From Brevibacillus_D fluminis_A (GTDB lineage: Bacteria; Bacillota; Bacilli; Brevibacillales; Brevibacillaceae): 64,000 nucleotides of DNA. The stretch is taken from the NCBI RefSeq assembly GCF_052072235.1, contig NZ_CM125436.1, forward strand, positions 372,001 through 436,000. Direction: 5' to 3'. Under the pieces are notes generated by a model, which was given only the letters and a program-made list of their open reading frames with translations, was not told where the DNA came from and made no database searches. Positions within the stretch are counted from its first letter, which is position 1, and the number at the start of each line of letters is the position of its first letter. Shown here one piece after another: positions 32,516 to 41,396 of the stretch. A program made the position numbers and the translations under genes.

Positions 32516-33958
32516 ATGAGCAACCAATACGATGTGATTGTAGTAGGAGCAGGACCAGCAGGCATCTTTTTGAGCTATGAATTGACTTTGCGTTCACCTG
32601 AACTGAAAGTATTGCTGATCGATAAAGGGCATGACATCTATGCGCGCCGCTGTCCGATTTTGGAGGAGAAGATCAAGCTTTGCCCGCCGCCGGCAGGCAA
32701 AAAAGATTTCGCAGGCTGTTTGCCGGCCTGTTCCATCACGAGCGGATTTGGCGGGGCGGGCGCGTACAGCGACGGAAAATTCAATATTACGACGGAGTTC
32801 GGCGGCTGGATGACCGATTACTTGTCGCCTTCAAAAGTGCTGGAGCTGATTCAGTATGTGGACAGCATCAATTTGCAGCACGGGGCTACGACATCCATCA
32901 CCGATCCGACGACCGACACGATCAAGAGCATCGAGCAGCGCGGTTTCGCGGCGGGGCTCAAGCTGTTGCGGGCACAGGTCAGACACTTGGGCACCGAGCA
33001 AAATTTGGAGATTTTGAAATCGATATTTGAATATTTGAAAAACAGAATTGACATGATGTTCAAGACGGAAGTGGAAGACTTGATCACCGTGAAGGAAGAC
33101 GGTCGCCATGTCGTCAAAGGCGTCGTCCTGAAAAACGGGGAGGAATATCATAGCGATTATGTGGCGATCGTGCCGGGCCGTGACGGTTCCGCATGGCTGA
33201 CCGACATTTTGAAGAAGCGCCGCTTGAAAATGTACAACAACCAGGTCGACGTCGGCGTCCGCGTGGAAACATCCGACGTGGTGATGCAAGAGATCAACGA
33301 GCATCTGTATGAAGGCAAATTTATTTTCAACACCTCTGTCGGGACGCGCGTGCGGACGTTTTGCAGCAACCCGTCCGGCCACGTCGTGGTAGAGAACCAC
33401 AGCGGCATTATGGCGGCCAACGGCCATTCGTACAAAGACCCGGCGCTCGGCTCGAACAACACCAACTTCGCGCTGCTTGTATCGCACAAGTTCACCGAGC
33501 CGTTCGACAAGCCGAATGAGTATGCGCGCGAGATTTGCAAGCGGGCGAACGATTTGTCGAGCGGCGGCGTGATCGTGCAGAAGTACGGCGATATCATTCG
33601 TGGCAGACGCTCGACCGAGGGGCGGATTCGGGAAGGCTTCCTGGAGCCGACGCTGAAAGAGGCTGTGCCGGGCGATTTGGGACTGGTTCTGCCATACAAC
33701 ACGATGAAAAGCCTGATTGAAATGATGGAAGCATTGGATAAAGTCACGCCGGGCATCGCCTCGGAGCACACCTTGTTCTACGGGGTGGAGGCCAAATTTT
33801 ACTCGGCGCGCCCAAAGCTGACCGAAGAGTTCGAGACGGAGATTGCCGGCTTGTACTGCGGCGGCGACGGAGCGGGCATCACCCGCGGCCTGGCGCAAGC
33901 GGGAGCGGCCGGCGTCTGGATCGCGCGAAGCATTCTGGGCAAAGCAGCGGCAAACTAA
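32516..33958 (+). CDS. FAD-dependent dehydrogenase (COG2509-like)
   Basis: 480-residue flavoprotein. The N-terminal Rossmann motif VVGAGPAGIF (about 9-18) is followed by a cysteine-containing segment (RRCPILEEKIKLCPPPAG, then GCLPACSITSGFGGAG). Late motifs FYGVEAKFYSARP and YCGGDGAGITRGLAQAGAAGV form the second FAD contact. It matches the uncharacterised FAD-dependent dehydrogenase group COG2509. ATG 32516 follows GGGAGGA with five bases spacing. Expression appears to be governed by the purine riboswitch 60 bases upstream, linking the enzyme to purine metabolism. The actual reaction is unknown. Confidence 0.85.
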   Translation: MSNQYDVIVVGAGPAGIFLSYELTLRSPELKVLLIDKGHDIYARRCPILEEKIKLCPPPAGKKDFAGCLPACSITSGFGGAGAYSDGKFNITTEFGGWMTDYLSPSKVLELIQYVDSINLQHGATTSITDPTTDTIKSIEQRGFAAGLKLLRAQVRHLGTEQNLEILKSIFEYLKNRIDMMFKTEVEDLITVKEDGRHVVKGVVLKNGEEYHSDYVAIVPGRDGSAWLTDILKKRRLKMYNNQVDVGVRVETSDVVMQEINEHLYEGKFIFNTSVGTRVRTFCSNPSGHVVVENHSGIMAANGHSYKDPALGSNNTNFALLVSHKFTEPFDKPNEYAREICKRANDLSSGGVIVQKYGDIIRGRRSTEGRIREGFLEPTLKEAVPGDLGLVLPYNTMKSLIEMMEALDKVTPGIASEHTLFYGVEAKFYSARPKLTEEFETEIAGLYCGGDGAGITRGLAQAGAAGVWIARSILGKAAAN

Positions 33959-33979
33959 CATAAGTAGCGGTACGAGAGA

Positions 33980-34019
33980 GATCGGTGCAGGCGCAAATCG
34001 CCCAAGCACCGGTCTTTTT
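33980..34019 (+). terminator. Terminator of the FAD dehydrogenase gene
   Basis: GATCGGTGC (33980-33988) pairs with GCACCGGTC (34006-34014), one wobble, followed by five T. Confidence 0.8.
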
Positions 34020-34056
34020 GCTTTTGCTGAAATCTTTTACAATAAAGGAAGAAAAC

Positions 34057-37000
34057 ATGTCGAAGACCAAGGGGAACGAAATGAAAAAGTCGCTTCGTCT
34101 ACGGACCATTGTCAATTTATTGGTCATTACGAGCATCACGCTATCATTCGTCGGCTGGTACAATTACCGCGAAGCGAAAAAGGGCATCGTCGAATCCTTG
34201 GAGTACAACGCCATGACCAAAATCGCCTCCCGCGCCTACGACCTGTCCTCCATGCTGAAGACAAGGCTGGCTGAGCTGACGGTCATGAGCCACACGAACT
34301 TGATCCGATCGGGAACCGATCAGGAGAAGCTGGCTTATTTGATCCGGGAAAAAAACCGCCCGGGTAACGCGCTCATCCGCTCATTCGGCTTTGCAGATAT
34401 GAACGGGTTGGTGAAGCTGACGACGGGCGAGACGATTCCGTTCGAGTCGAGACAAAATCCCTATTTGCGGCTTGCGCAAAGCGGCAAAAGCGTGGTGATG
34501 GACCCGACGCGCAGCCAGATTCAACCGTACAGCCTGATTATTCCGCTCATCGCTCCGGTTTACGATGACCAGAACCGGATGATCGGATTTTTGAGCGAAA
34601 CCTTATACGGCAGAAGTGTGTTCATGGAGTATACGGATATCAAGATCGGCAGCTCCGATCAAGTGATGCTGGTGCAGCGCGACGGCCGGATCATCCATCA
34701 TGCCGATTCGAGCCGGAGCCTCACCTATTTTTCGTCGGAGGAAAATGGAGCGCTGCAAACGGTGCTGACCGATATGGCGGAGAAGAGCAATGGCTTCCGC
34801 GAGGTGACGCTGCATGGCTTGCAGCAGATCGCAGTGTATGCACAGGTGCCGGACACCGACTGGTTCATGATGCTGCTTGTGCCGTTGGCCGATTTTGAAG
34901 AGCCGCTACAACATGTGCTGTTGACTACGCTGCTTTCGATTCTCGCAAGCGACATCTTCCTGGCTACAATGATTTACCTCCTTTTTGAGAGCGTTCTGAA
35001 GCGAATCCAGCAAATATTGAGAGTGACGGAACGCGTGGCGAGCGGTGATCTCAACGTCAAACCGATCCCGATTGTGGATCAGGACGAGATCAGCGCCTTG
35101 GCCGTCTCGGTGAACCGGATGGCGGATAATTTGCGCCATCTGTTTGAAGAGCAAAAACGGGTGCAGGGCGAGATGATCATAGCCAGGCAGGAGGCGGAAG
35201 AAGCCAACTTGGCGAAAACGCATTTCCTCGCCCGCATGAGCCACGAGATTCGCACCCCGCTCAACGGCATCATCGGATTGACCCAGCTCATGCAAAAAAC
35301 AAAGCTGACCGATATCCAGATGGATTACCACGGAAAAATCATGGCTTCGTCGCGGGCTCTGCTTTCCACGATCAACGAAATACTCGATTTTTCCAAGATT
35401 GAGGCGGGCAAGCTGGAGTTGGAGCAGAGTCCGTTCCGGCCTCAGGAAGTTATCCGCCGATTGGCCGATACATTGAGCGTCTTTCTGGGCAAAAAACAGA
35501 TCGAGTTCATCATCGATATGGAAGAGGACATCCCTGATCGGCTGATTGGCGATCAGCTGCGGCTTGAGCAAGTGTTGATGAACTTGTGCAGCAATGCCAT
35601 CAAATTTACCGAAGACGGCTGCATCGATGCCAAAATCGAGCGGATTGCCGCCACAGAAGAGACGGTGACGATCCGTTTCAGCGTCGAGGATACCGGCATC
35701 GGCATCTCGCAGGAACAGCTCGATAAGCTGTTCGAGCCGTTCACCCAGGCAGATGGATCGACCAGCCGCAAGTACGGCGGAACCGGACTAGGCTTGGTCA
35801 TCTCACGCAATCTGATCGAGATGATGGGCGGCCAATTGGAGGTTGTGAGCGAACGCGGGAAAGGGAGCAAATTTCAGTTTACGCTTGCGTTCCCGATCGC
35901 AGCTCCGGTCATCGAAAAACCCGTTGCGGCGAATGCCGCCTATCGGGATGTGCGGGTGATGGTGGTGGAGGACAACCGGCGTGTTCGCGTGGCTCTGCAT
36001 GAGATGCTGCAAACGTACTCCTTTAAAAAAGTAACGTGCGTCAATTCCTGGCAGGCCGCCTTCCAGCTGCTGGAGCGGGAACCTGCGGGCTACGACTTGC
36101 TCCTGTTGGACATGGAGGCTCCCGACATGTATGGGCCGGACACGCTGGCACGGCTGCGGGAGACGATTCAGGGCACAGGCTGCGCCGCTATTGCGATGAC
36201 GACGGCTTACGGACGTGATGAGCTGCTGCGCATGGATGCCGCTGCCAGGCCGGATGCGGTCATCGTCAAGCCGATCAGTCGCTATGGCGTCATCCAGACG
36301 ATCACGGCTGTTCTCGACCGCCGCAGCTCCGAGAGGGAGGTTGCAGCTGCGGCCGCCGTGGTGGAGCATCCGCTGCACGCTGCGAAAGAAACACGCGGGC
36401 ACATTTTGCTCGCCGAGGACAATATCGTCAACCAGCAAGTGGCGGAAGAGCTGCTGCGCTACCTCGGCTATACGGTGACGTTGGCCGCGAGCGGCAAGGA
36501 AGCGCTTCACCAGCTGGAGCTGATGGATTTTGATTTGATTTTGATGGACATTCATATGCCGGAGATGGACGGCTATGAAGCGACGACCCGAATCAGGAAA
36601 GACCCGCGCTATGCCGATTTGCCGATCGTCGCGATGACAGCGAGCGTGATCAAAAAAGAGCACGACAATTGCTACCTCGTGGGCATGAACGACATCATCA
36701 CCAAGCCGATCGATGTGAATGAAATGTTTGAGACGATCGGAAAGTGGATCAAAAACAAGAAGAAAGGACCGGCGATCAACATGGGGCAGGCGCTGCAGAG
36801 GCTGGATGGCAAGGTGCAGATACTGGCCCATACGCTGCAGACGTTTCAGCGCGAGTACCAAGGATTTGCCGAAGAATTCCGCCGGAAGATGGACGAGCAG
36901 GATTGGAAAACCGCGAGAAGGATGGCTCACACGCTCAAAGGGGTGTCAGGCAACATTTCCGCAGACGGCGTATTCACGGCGGTCAGTGAGTTGGAGCTGG

Positions 37001-37107
37001 CCGTCTTGCCCGACCAACCGGACCCGACATGGCCAGACAAGCTCGAACAGGTGGAGCAGCAGCTGCAAAAGGTGTTCGAATCAATAAAAATGTTGGGAAA
37101 TGTCTAA
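34057..37107 (+). CDS. Hybrid sensor histidine kinase with two receivers and Hpt
   Basis: 1016 residues, a complete phosphorelay in one chain: TM1 (about 20-37), extracellular Cache-like sensor (40-285), TM2 (290-312), HAMP (315-368), HisKA with H396 in SHEIRTPLNG, HATPase_c (about 500-625, NAIKF, DTGIGI, GGTGLGL), a degenerate-looking first receiver with D685 (LLLLDMEAPDM), a canonical second receiver with D831 (LILMDIHMPEMDG), and a C-terminal Hpt with H958 (ARRMAHTLKGVSG). ATG 34057 is chosen for AAAGGAAG just upstream; ATG 34081 is possible. The Hpt should pass phosphate to a separate response regulator, possibly the one encoded next (37215). Signal unknown. Confidence 0.9.
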   Translation: MSKTKGNEMKKSLRLRTIVNLLVITSITLSFVGWYNYREAKKGIVESLEYNAMTKIASRAYDLSSMLKTRLAELTVMSHTNLIRSGTDQEKLAYLIREKNRPGNALIRSFGFADMNGLVKLTTGETIPFESRQNPYLRLAQSGKSVVMDPTRSQIQPYSLIIPLIAPVYDDQNRMIGFLSETLYGRSVFMEYTDIKIGSSDQVMLVQRDGRIIHHADSSRSLTYFSSEENGALQTVLTDMAEKSNGFREVTLHGLQQIAVYAQVPDTDWFMMLLVPLADFEEPLQHVLLTTLLSILASDIFLATMIYLLFESVLKRIQQILRVTERVASGDLNVKPIPIVDQDEISALAVSVNRMADNLRHLFEEQKRVQGEMIIARQEAEEANLAKTHFLARMSHEIRTPLNGIIGLTQLMQKTKLTDIQMDYHGKIMASSRALLSTINEILDFSKIEAGKLELEQSPFRPQEVIRRLADTLSVFLGKKQIEFIIDMEEDIPDRLIGDQLRLEQVLMNLCSNAIKFTEDGCIDAKIERIAATEETVTIRFSVEDTGIGISQEQLDKLFEPFTQADGSTSRKYGGTGLGLVISRNLIEMMGGQLEVVSERGKGSKFQFTLAFPIAAPVIEKPVAANAAYRDVRVMVVEDNRRVRVALHEMLQTYSFKKVTCVNSWQAAFQLLEREPAGYDLLLLDMEAPDMYGPDTLARLRETIQGTGCAAIAMTTAYGRDELLRMDAAARPDAVIVKPISRYGVIQTITAVLDRRSSEREVAAAAAVVEHPLHAAKETRGHILLAEDNIVNQQVAEELLRYLGYTVTLAASGKEALHQLELMDFDLILMDIHMPEMDGYEATTRIRKDPRYADLPIVAMTASVIKKEHDNCYLVGMNDIITKPIDVNEMFETIGKWIKNKKKGPAINMGQALQRLDGKVQILAHTLQTFQREYQGFAEEFRRKMDEQDWKTARRMAHTLKGVSGNISADGVFTAVSELELAVLPDQPDPTWPDKLEQVEQQLQKVFESIKMLGNV

Positions 37108-37192
37108 CACTTTCTTAACAAATTGTGGATAGTAGCCTATAATAGAGGAAAAGTATGTGGAAACTATTAAATACTCCTAACACTTTTTTAAC
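37104..37192 (+). promoter_or_regulatory. Promoter with PhoP-box-like repeats before response regulator
   Basis: TTAACA (37115-37120), 17-base spacer, TATAAT (37138-37143) form a strong promoter. The -35 is part of CTAACA-N5-TTAACA (37104-37120), the 11-bp-period direct repeat bound by OmpR/PhoB-type regulators (B. subtilis PhoP uses TTAACA-N5-TTAACA). A second copy, CTAACA-N5-TTAACG, is at 37177-37193 just before the gene, so autoregulation is likely. Confidence 0.62.
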
Positions 37193-37214
37193 GTGTGGGA
37201 AGGTGTGGTCATAG

Positions 37215-37925
37215 ATGGATAGGGTACTAATCATAGAAGACGATCCCATCATGGGTGACATGATCGCCATGTATCTCACCGAAGAGGGTTTTTTGGCAAA
37301 GCGGGCGGAACTCGGCAAAAAAGGGCTCGCGCTGTTGCCGGAGTTCAATCCGGATGTGGTGCTGCTCGACCTGGTGCTGCCCGATGTGTCGGGCATGGAG
37401 CTGTGCAGCGAGCTGCGGCGGATTTCGCCCGTGCCGATCCTGGTGGTTTCCATGAAGACCGATGTGTCGGAACGAGTCGATGCGCTGCTGGCCGGGGCGG
37501 ATGACTTCTTGTGCAAGCCGTTCAGCATGCGGGAACTGACGGCCAAAATCGGGGCGATGATCCGCAGAACGCATTTGAATCAGGCAGCGGAGAACGCGAG
37601 GCAAGGCATTGCAGCGACAAGCATTGTCGAGAAGCAGGAACCGATCGTGCTGGACATGGAACGGCGCGCGATCTATGTCGACGGCTATTATGTCGAGACG
37701 ACCTTCTCCGAGTTTGAAATGATGCGGCTGTTTTTGACGAATCCGGGCAAAGTATTCAGCCGGGAAGAGCTGATCAATGAGCTGCGCGGCTTCGACTCAT
37801 TCGTGACGGAGCGTGCGATTGATGTGCATATCGCCAATTTGCGCAAAAAAATCGAAGAGAATCCGAAAGAGCCGAAGCACATTCGCACCGTCTGGGGTGT
37901 AGGCTACAAGTTCGTGATGGGGTAA
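37215..37925 (+). CDS. OmpR-family response regulator
   Basis: 236 residues. The receiver domain (1-118) has IIEDDP acids, phosphoacceptor D52 (LLDLVLPD), SMKT (Thr switch) and CKPFS (Lys). A winged-helix C-terminal domain follows (about 140-235, REELINELRGFDSFVTERAIDVHIANLRKKIEENP). No classical histidine kinase is adjacent downstream; the hybrid kinase with Hpt immediately upstream is the likely phosphodonor. The promoter region carries two PhoP-box-like repeats. The gene is closed by a terminator into whose T tract the IS element has inserted. Confidence 0.92.
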   Translation: MDRVLIIEDDPIMGDMIAMYLTEEGFLAKRAELGKKGLALLPEFNPDVVLLDLVLPDVSGMELCSELRRISPVPILVVSMKTDVSERVDALLAGADDFLCKPFSMRELTAKIGAMIRRTHLNQAAENARQGIAATSIVEKQEPIVLDMERRAIYVDGYYVETTFSEFEMMRLFLTNPGKVFSREELINELRGFDSFVTERAIDVHIANLRKKIEENPKEPKHIRTVWGVGYKFVMG

Positions 37926-37932
37926 GAGCAAG

Positions 37933-37966
37933 AACCGCTTCCTTTATAAAGGGAGGCGGTTTTTTT
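37933..37966 (+). terminator. Terminator of the response regulator, hit by the IS
   Basis: AACCGCTTCCTTT (37933-37945) pairs with AAAGGGAGGCGGTT (37948-37961) and is followed by a T run. The last bases of the T run form the TTAC target (37965-37968) of the IS200/IS605 insertion. Confidence 0.8.
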
Positions 37967-38140
37967 ACAGTAATTGCCGACTGAAAGCCCACGGTTTCAA
38001 TCGTGGGATGAAAGACGGCTTTGCCCGAACATCCCTCCATGGGATGGGCAGGGCAAACACATAGCACATGTGCGAGTGCGATTCTTTTTCTTTTTATATT
38101 TATTGTTTCAGTTTGACTCCAGTACGAATACAATCGTCAT

Positions 38141-38537
38141 ATGGGAAGAATATAGACGTACAGCTACCACAGTATCTCTCATCAACTATCATTTTGTTTT
38201 TTGCCCTCGTTATCGAAGAAAAGTGTTAGTGACACAGGTGGAAATTCGATTCAAGGAACTACTTGAGATGATATGCCAAGAGAACGACTGGCGTATTGTA
38301 GCAATGGAAGTCATGCCGGATCATGTCTATCTGTTCCTGAACTGTCTTCCCACTGACTCTCCATCAGACATAATGGCAAAAGTGAAAGGAGTGTCATCTC
38401 GAATATTGAGGCAAGAATGTAAGCATCTTGCTCATTTGCCGAGTCTGTGGACACGCTCTTTTTTCGTAAGTACAGCAGGAAACGTATCAAGCGAAACAGT
38501 ACAACGCTATGTCGAAGAACAAAAGAAAAGGGGGTGA
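38141..38537 (+). pseudogene. tnpA: Degenerate IS200/IS605 TnpA (Y1 HUH transposase)
   Basis: Body recognisable from TTVSLINYHFVFCPRYRRK to ETVQRYVEEQKK. Two lesions are visible. The expected start ATG (38141) is out of frame by one extra G: removing it gives Met-Glu-Glu-Tyr-Arg-Arg, the normal family beginning, while as it stands the ATG frame stops after four codons. In addition the catalytic HUH motif reads MPDHVYLF, with the second His replaced by Tyr. The catalytic Tyr (QRYVEEQ) is kept. An open frame continues upstream only through the IS left end with rare start codons (GTG 38070). Transposition by this copy is unlikely. Confidence 0.8.
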
Positions 38538-38541
38538 GCTC

Positions 38542-39597
38542 ATGCAATCATTAACTGTAAAAATCCGAATTTTCCCTGATCATCCAGATGTTCTACGCCA
38601 ATTAGGAAAAGAGTATATTCGGGTAGTTAACCAACTGAGTGAACAGGCGGAACAACTTGGAGTGTTTCCGAAAGTGACAACCAAAGATGTAGAATCCCAA
38701 CTCCCCTCTGCCGTCTGTAATCAAGCCATTCGTGATGCCAAGAGTGTATACCGAAAAATCAAGAAGTTGGGGACTCGCCCTATTCTGAAAAAACCTGTCT
38801 ATTTCGTCAACAATCAAAACTACACGGTATCCGAAAATACAGTTGCCTTCCCGATCGTTGCAGATGGAAAGGCGAAGAAAACAACGTTTTGTGCGACGAT
38901 GACGAGCCGAGATAGGGAATGGTTACGCAAAGGAAAATCTGGATTGATGCGTATCATTGAAAAGGCAGGGAAATGGTACGCTCAAATTTCGGTAGAAGTG
39001 CCTACAAGCGTAACAACCAACGAAACCATCATGGGTATTGATCTTGGTTTGAAAGTTCCTGCTGTTGCTGTCACTTCTACAGGTAAAACCCGATTCTTCG
39101 GAAACGGCAGACAGAACAAGTACATACGAAGAAAGTACCAACAACGTAGACGTAAATTAGGGAAACTCAAAAAGTTGTCTGCCATTCGCAAACTTGGCAA
39201 CAAAGAACAACGTTGGATGAAAGATCAAAACCATAAGATAAGTCGTCAAATTGTCAATACAGCCATTCAGGAAGGTGTGTCCATAATCAAGCTTGAGCGA
39301 CTAAAGAATATTCGCAAAACGGCAAGAACAAGCCGTAAAAACGCAAGGAATCTGCATAGTTGGACATTCTATCAGCTTCAGCAGTTCATCTCCTACAAAG
39401 CAAATCTTTCTGATATACAGGTTGTGAAGGTCAATCCTGCCTACACTTCTCAATCTTGTCCAGCCTGTAGAGAGAAGAACAAAGCGAAAGACAGAAGGTA
39501 CGAATGTTCATGCGGATTCAAAACTCATCGTGATCGGGTTGGAGCTATCAATATCATGCGTCAACCTGTGGCAGATGGTAACAGTCTGTCAGCCTAA
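38542..39597 (+). CDS. tnpB: TnpB RNA-guided nuclease (IS200/IS605)
   Basis: 351-residue TnpB. The RuvC triad appears intact: D167 in GIDLGLK, E252 in LERL and D331 in HRDRVGAINI. The zinc ribbon has C306, C309, C322 and C324 (SCPAC, ECSCG). TnpB proteins are RNA-guided DNA nucleases ancestral to Cas12; the guide RNA comes from the element's 3' end, and the target-adjacent motif equals the element's left target, here TTAC. ATG 38542 follows AAAGGGGGTGA; the open frame upstream to 38509 overlaps tnpA and lacks a ribosome binding site. Intact next to a dead tnpA. Confidence 0.93.
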   Translation: MQSLTVKIRIFPDHPDVLRQLGKEYIRVVNQLSEQAEQLGVFPKVTTKDVESQLPSAVCNQAIRDAKSVYRKIKKLGTRPILKKPVYFVNNQNYTVSENTVAFPIVADGKAKKTTFCATMTSRDREWLRKGKSGLMRIIEKAGKWYAQISVEVPTSVTTNETIMGIDLGLKVPAVAVTSTGKTRFFGNGRQNKYIRRKYQQRRRKLGKLKKLSAIRKLGNKEQRWMKDQNHKISRQIVNTAIQEGVSIIKLERLKNIRKTARTSRKNARNLHSWTFYQLQQFISYKANLSDIQVVKVNPAYTSQSCPACREKNKAKDRRYECSCGFKTHRDRVGAINIMRQPVADGNSLSA

Positions 39598-39747
39598 GAT
39601 GCTAGATGCACTGTCTTAGGACGGGCTGATGAGACAGCCCTAAACTTGGGGGAACTACGGATAGCAGAAATGCACGTCCGACTACCACCCAAGAATCCCA
39701 CTGATACCAAAGGTGTCAGCTTGCGGCTTTAGCCGTGGGAGTCTCAA
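39552..39747 (+). ncRNA. Probable omega/reRNA region of the IS right end
   Basis: The last 46 bases of tnpB plus the 150-base right end, the region that in studied TnpB systems is processed into the guide RNA scaffold. Sequences 3' of the TCAA end (39748 on) would act as guide. This exact interval (with two substitutions, plus A to G in the terminal TCAA) is duplicated as an insertion at 59523-59718, which supports its behaving as a unit. Confidence 0.6.
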
Positions 39748-39871
39748 GCGAATCTATGTGTTTCATGTTAGGAAACTTCATAAACTCCTAAAATTTGTTC
39801 CATAACTTTCCTAATTCCTTCGCTCCATAATAGAGAAGCACGAAATGCCCATCTTTGGAGGCGACAAGAGA

Positions 39872-41293
39872 GTGAATGCAGTTCAGATCGTTTTGCTCAT
39901 CGGCGAGTTTTTATTCTTGGCGACGGCATTGTTTCTGGTAGGCAACGAGATATACCGATTGTTTTTTTCCAAGACACCACGAGAAGCAAAAGGAGAGCGC
40001 ACCTCTCTTCATCCATACAATCCGCTGACCAGTCTGCCCGATCGGGCACGGCTGGAAGACCAACTGCATGATTTGATCGAACAGGCCGCCCAGTCCAATG
40101 CCCAACTGGCGGTTATTTTTCTGGGCATCGACAATTTCCAACGGATCAATGATACGCGAGGGCACCGGTTCGGCGACGAGCTGCTTGATGCGGTAAGGAG
40201 TCGGCTCTTGCAAAGCATGGGGGAGAACGACTCGATCGGGCGTTTCAGCGGTGACGAATTTTTGCTGGTTCTGGCCGACATCGGGGACCGGCTCGACATC
40301 CCGTACCGCATGAGCAAAGTGGAAAGCTTGTTTGACGCTCCCTTTTTCATCCGGAGCATTCCGATCTATTTGACCGCGAGCATGGGAATCGTCCGGTTTC
40401 CGGAAGATGGCCGCAATGCCCAGGAGCTGCTGAAAAAAGCCAACATGGCGATGCATCAAGCCAAGGAAGCAGGGAAAAACCGCTATCTTCCGTATCAGGA
40501 GAGCATGCAGCATGAGATCGAGCGGAAGTACATGCTTGAAAATGAACTTCGCCATGCGCTTGACCGCAATGAGCTGCAGCTGCATTACCAGCCCCAGTTT
40601 GAGACGGCGACGGGACGCATCAGGGGATTCGAGGCGCTGGTTCGCTGGAAACATCCGGTCATGGGGGCGATTTCGCCCGCCGAGTTCATTCCGATTGCCG
40701 AGGATTCCGGCTTGATCGTGCCGATCGGCAGATGGGTGCTGCGGGAAGCGTGTTTGAAAAACAAGCAAATTCAGGCCCTCTATTTTCCGAAATCCGTCAT
40801 GTCCGTCAACATTTCAGCCGTACAGCTGCTCTCAGGCGGCTTTACCGAAATGGTAGCCGGGGTGCTGCATGAGACCGGTCTCTCCCCTGCTTCATTAGAG
40901 ATCGAGCTGACGGAGAGCATGCCGATCACATCGTTCGACTCCGCGATCCCGCTGCTGGAAACATTGAGCGGCTGGGGCATCAAGCTGTCGCTCGACGATT
41001 TTGGCACCGGCTATTCCTCGCTCAGCTACTTGAAGCGCTTGCCCTTTCACACGCTGAAAATCGACAAGATGTTTATCCAGGACATCGCCAAGGAAACGGG
41101 GGGAAGCGCCATCACGGAGGCGCTGATCACGCTCGTCCATCAGCTTGGAATGGCCGTCATCGCAGAAGGGATTGAGAATGACGAGCAGCTTCGCTGCCTG
41201 AAAAAATGGAAATGCGATTGCGTGCAAGGCTATTTGCTGGGCAGGCCGGTTCCGTTCGCGGAAGTGCCGGGCTTGTTTCAGGGAAAAGCCTGA
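39872..41293 (+). CDS. GGDEF-EAL bifunctional cyclic-di-GMP protein
   Basis: 473 residues from GTG 39872, which follows TGGAGG by ten bases; an ATG at 39845 would add nine residues. One N-terminal membrane helix (about 5-28), then GGDEF (about 50-205) with the signature reading SGDEF (126-130), and EAL (about 215-465) with an intact EALVRW (254-259), ELTESMP, DDFGTGYSSL and KIDKMFI. The first Gly of GGDEF is commonly variable, so synthase activity is possible; the EAL phosphodiesterase set looks complete. No sensory domain beyond the membrane anchor. Next to the IS element. Confidence 0.9.
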   Translation: MNAVQIVLLIGEFLFLATALFLVGNEIYRLFFSKTPREAKGERTSLHPYNPLTSLPDRARLEDQLHDLIEQAAQSNAQLAVIFLGIDNFQRINDTRGHRFGDELLDAVRSRLLQSMGENDSIGRFSGDEFLLVLADIGDRLDIPYRMSKVESLFDAPFFIRSIPIYLTASMGIVRFPEDGRNAQELLKKANMAMHQAKEAGKNRYLPYQESMQHEIERKYMLENELRHALDRNELQLHYQPQFETATGRIRGFEALVRWKHPVMGAISPAEFIPIAEDSGLIVPIGRWVLREACLKNKQIQALYFPKSVMSVNISAVQLLSGGFTEMVAGVLHETGLSPASLEIELTESMPITSFDSAIPLLETLSGWGIKLSLDDFGTGYSSLSYLKRLPFHTLKIDKMFIQDIAKETGGSAITEALITLVHQLGMAVIAEGIENDEQLRCLKKWKCDCVQGYLLGRPVPFAEVPGLFQGKA

Positions 41294-41396
41294 TTGTTAT
41301 GTTTTTGTAATACCGACGACTCGCTTTTTATTCGATTGCAATGCGCGGGAAGGTACGATAGCAGCATAAACCAACCCGAAAGCGAGTGGATCGATC

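Larger units (their letters stand above)
37969..39747 (+). mobile_element. IS200/IS605-family element (IS608-like)
   Basis: 1779-bp element with tnpA-tnpB on one strand and no terminal inverted repeats. It follows TTAC (37965-37968) and ends in TCAA (39744-39747), the left target and right cleavage tetranucleotides known for IS608. Subterminal hairpins are CCCACG/CGTGGG (37988-37993 with 38002-38007, 19 bases from the left cleavage site) and CGGCT/AGCCG (39724-39735) near the right end. It has lower GC than the host genes around it. A 196-bp copy of its right end lies at 59523-59718. Confidence 0.88.

Noticed and set aside
37974..38140. N-terminal extension of TnpA using a TTG start in the IS left end
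   Set aside because: It translates the subterminal hairpin of the IS and a poly-Phe stretch; family TnpA proteins begin near the ATG at 38141, which is frameshifted.
37969..39747. TnpB region as a type V CRISPR locus
   Set aside because: There is no repeat-spacer array or cas1/cas2; size, zinc ribbon and neighbouring tnpA identify an IS200/IS605 TnpB.
39761..39844. CCTAA-type repeats before the GGDEF-EAL gene as more PhoP boxes
   Set aside because: The spacing is irregular (13 and 10 bases) and the hexamers deviate, so the match is not convincing.
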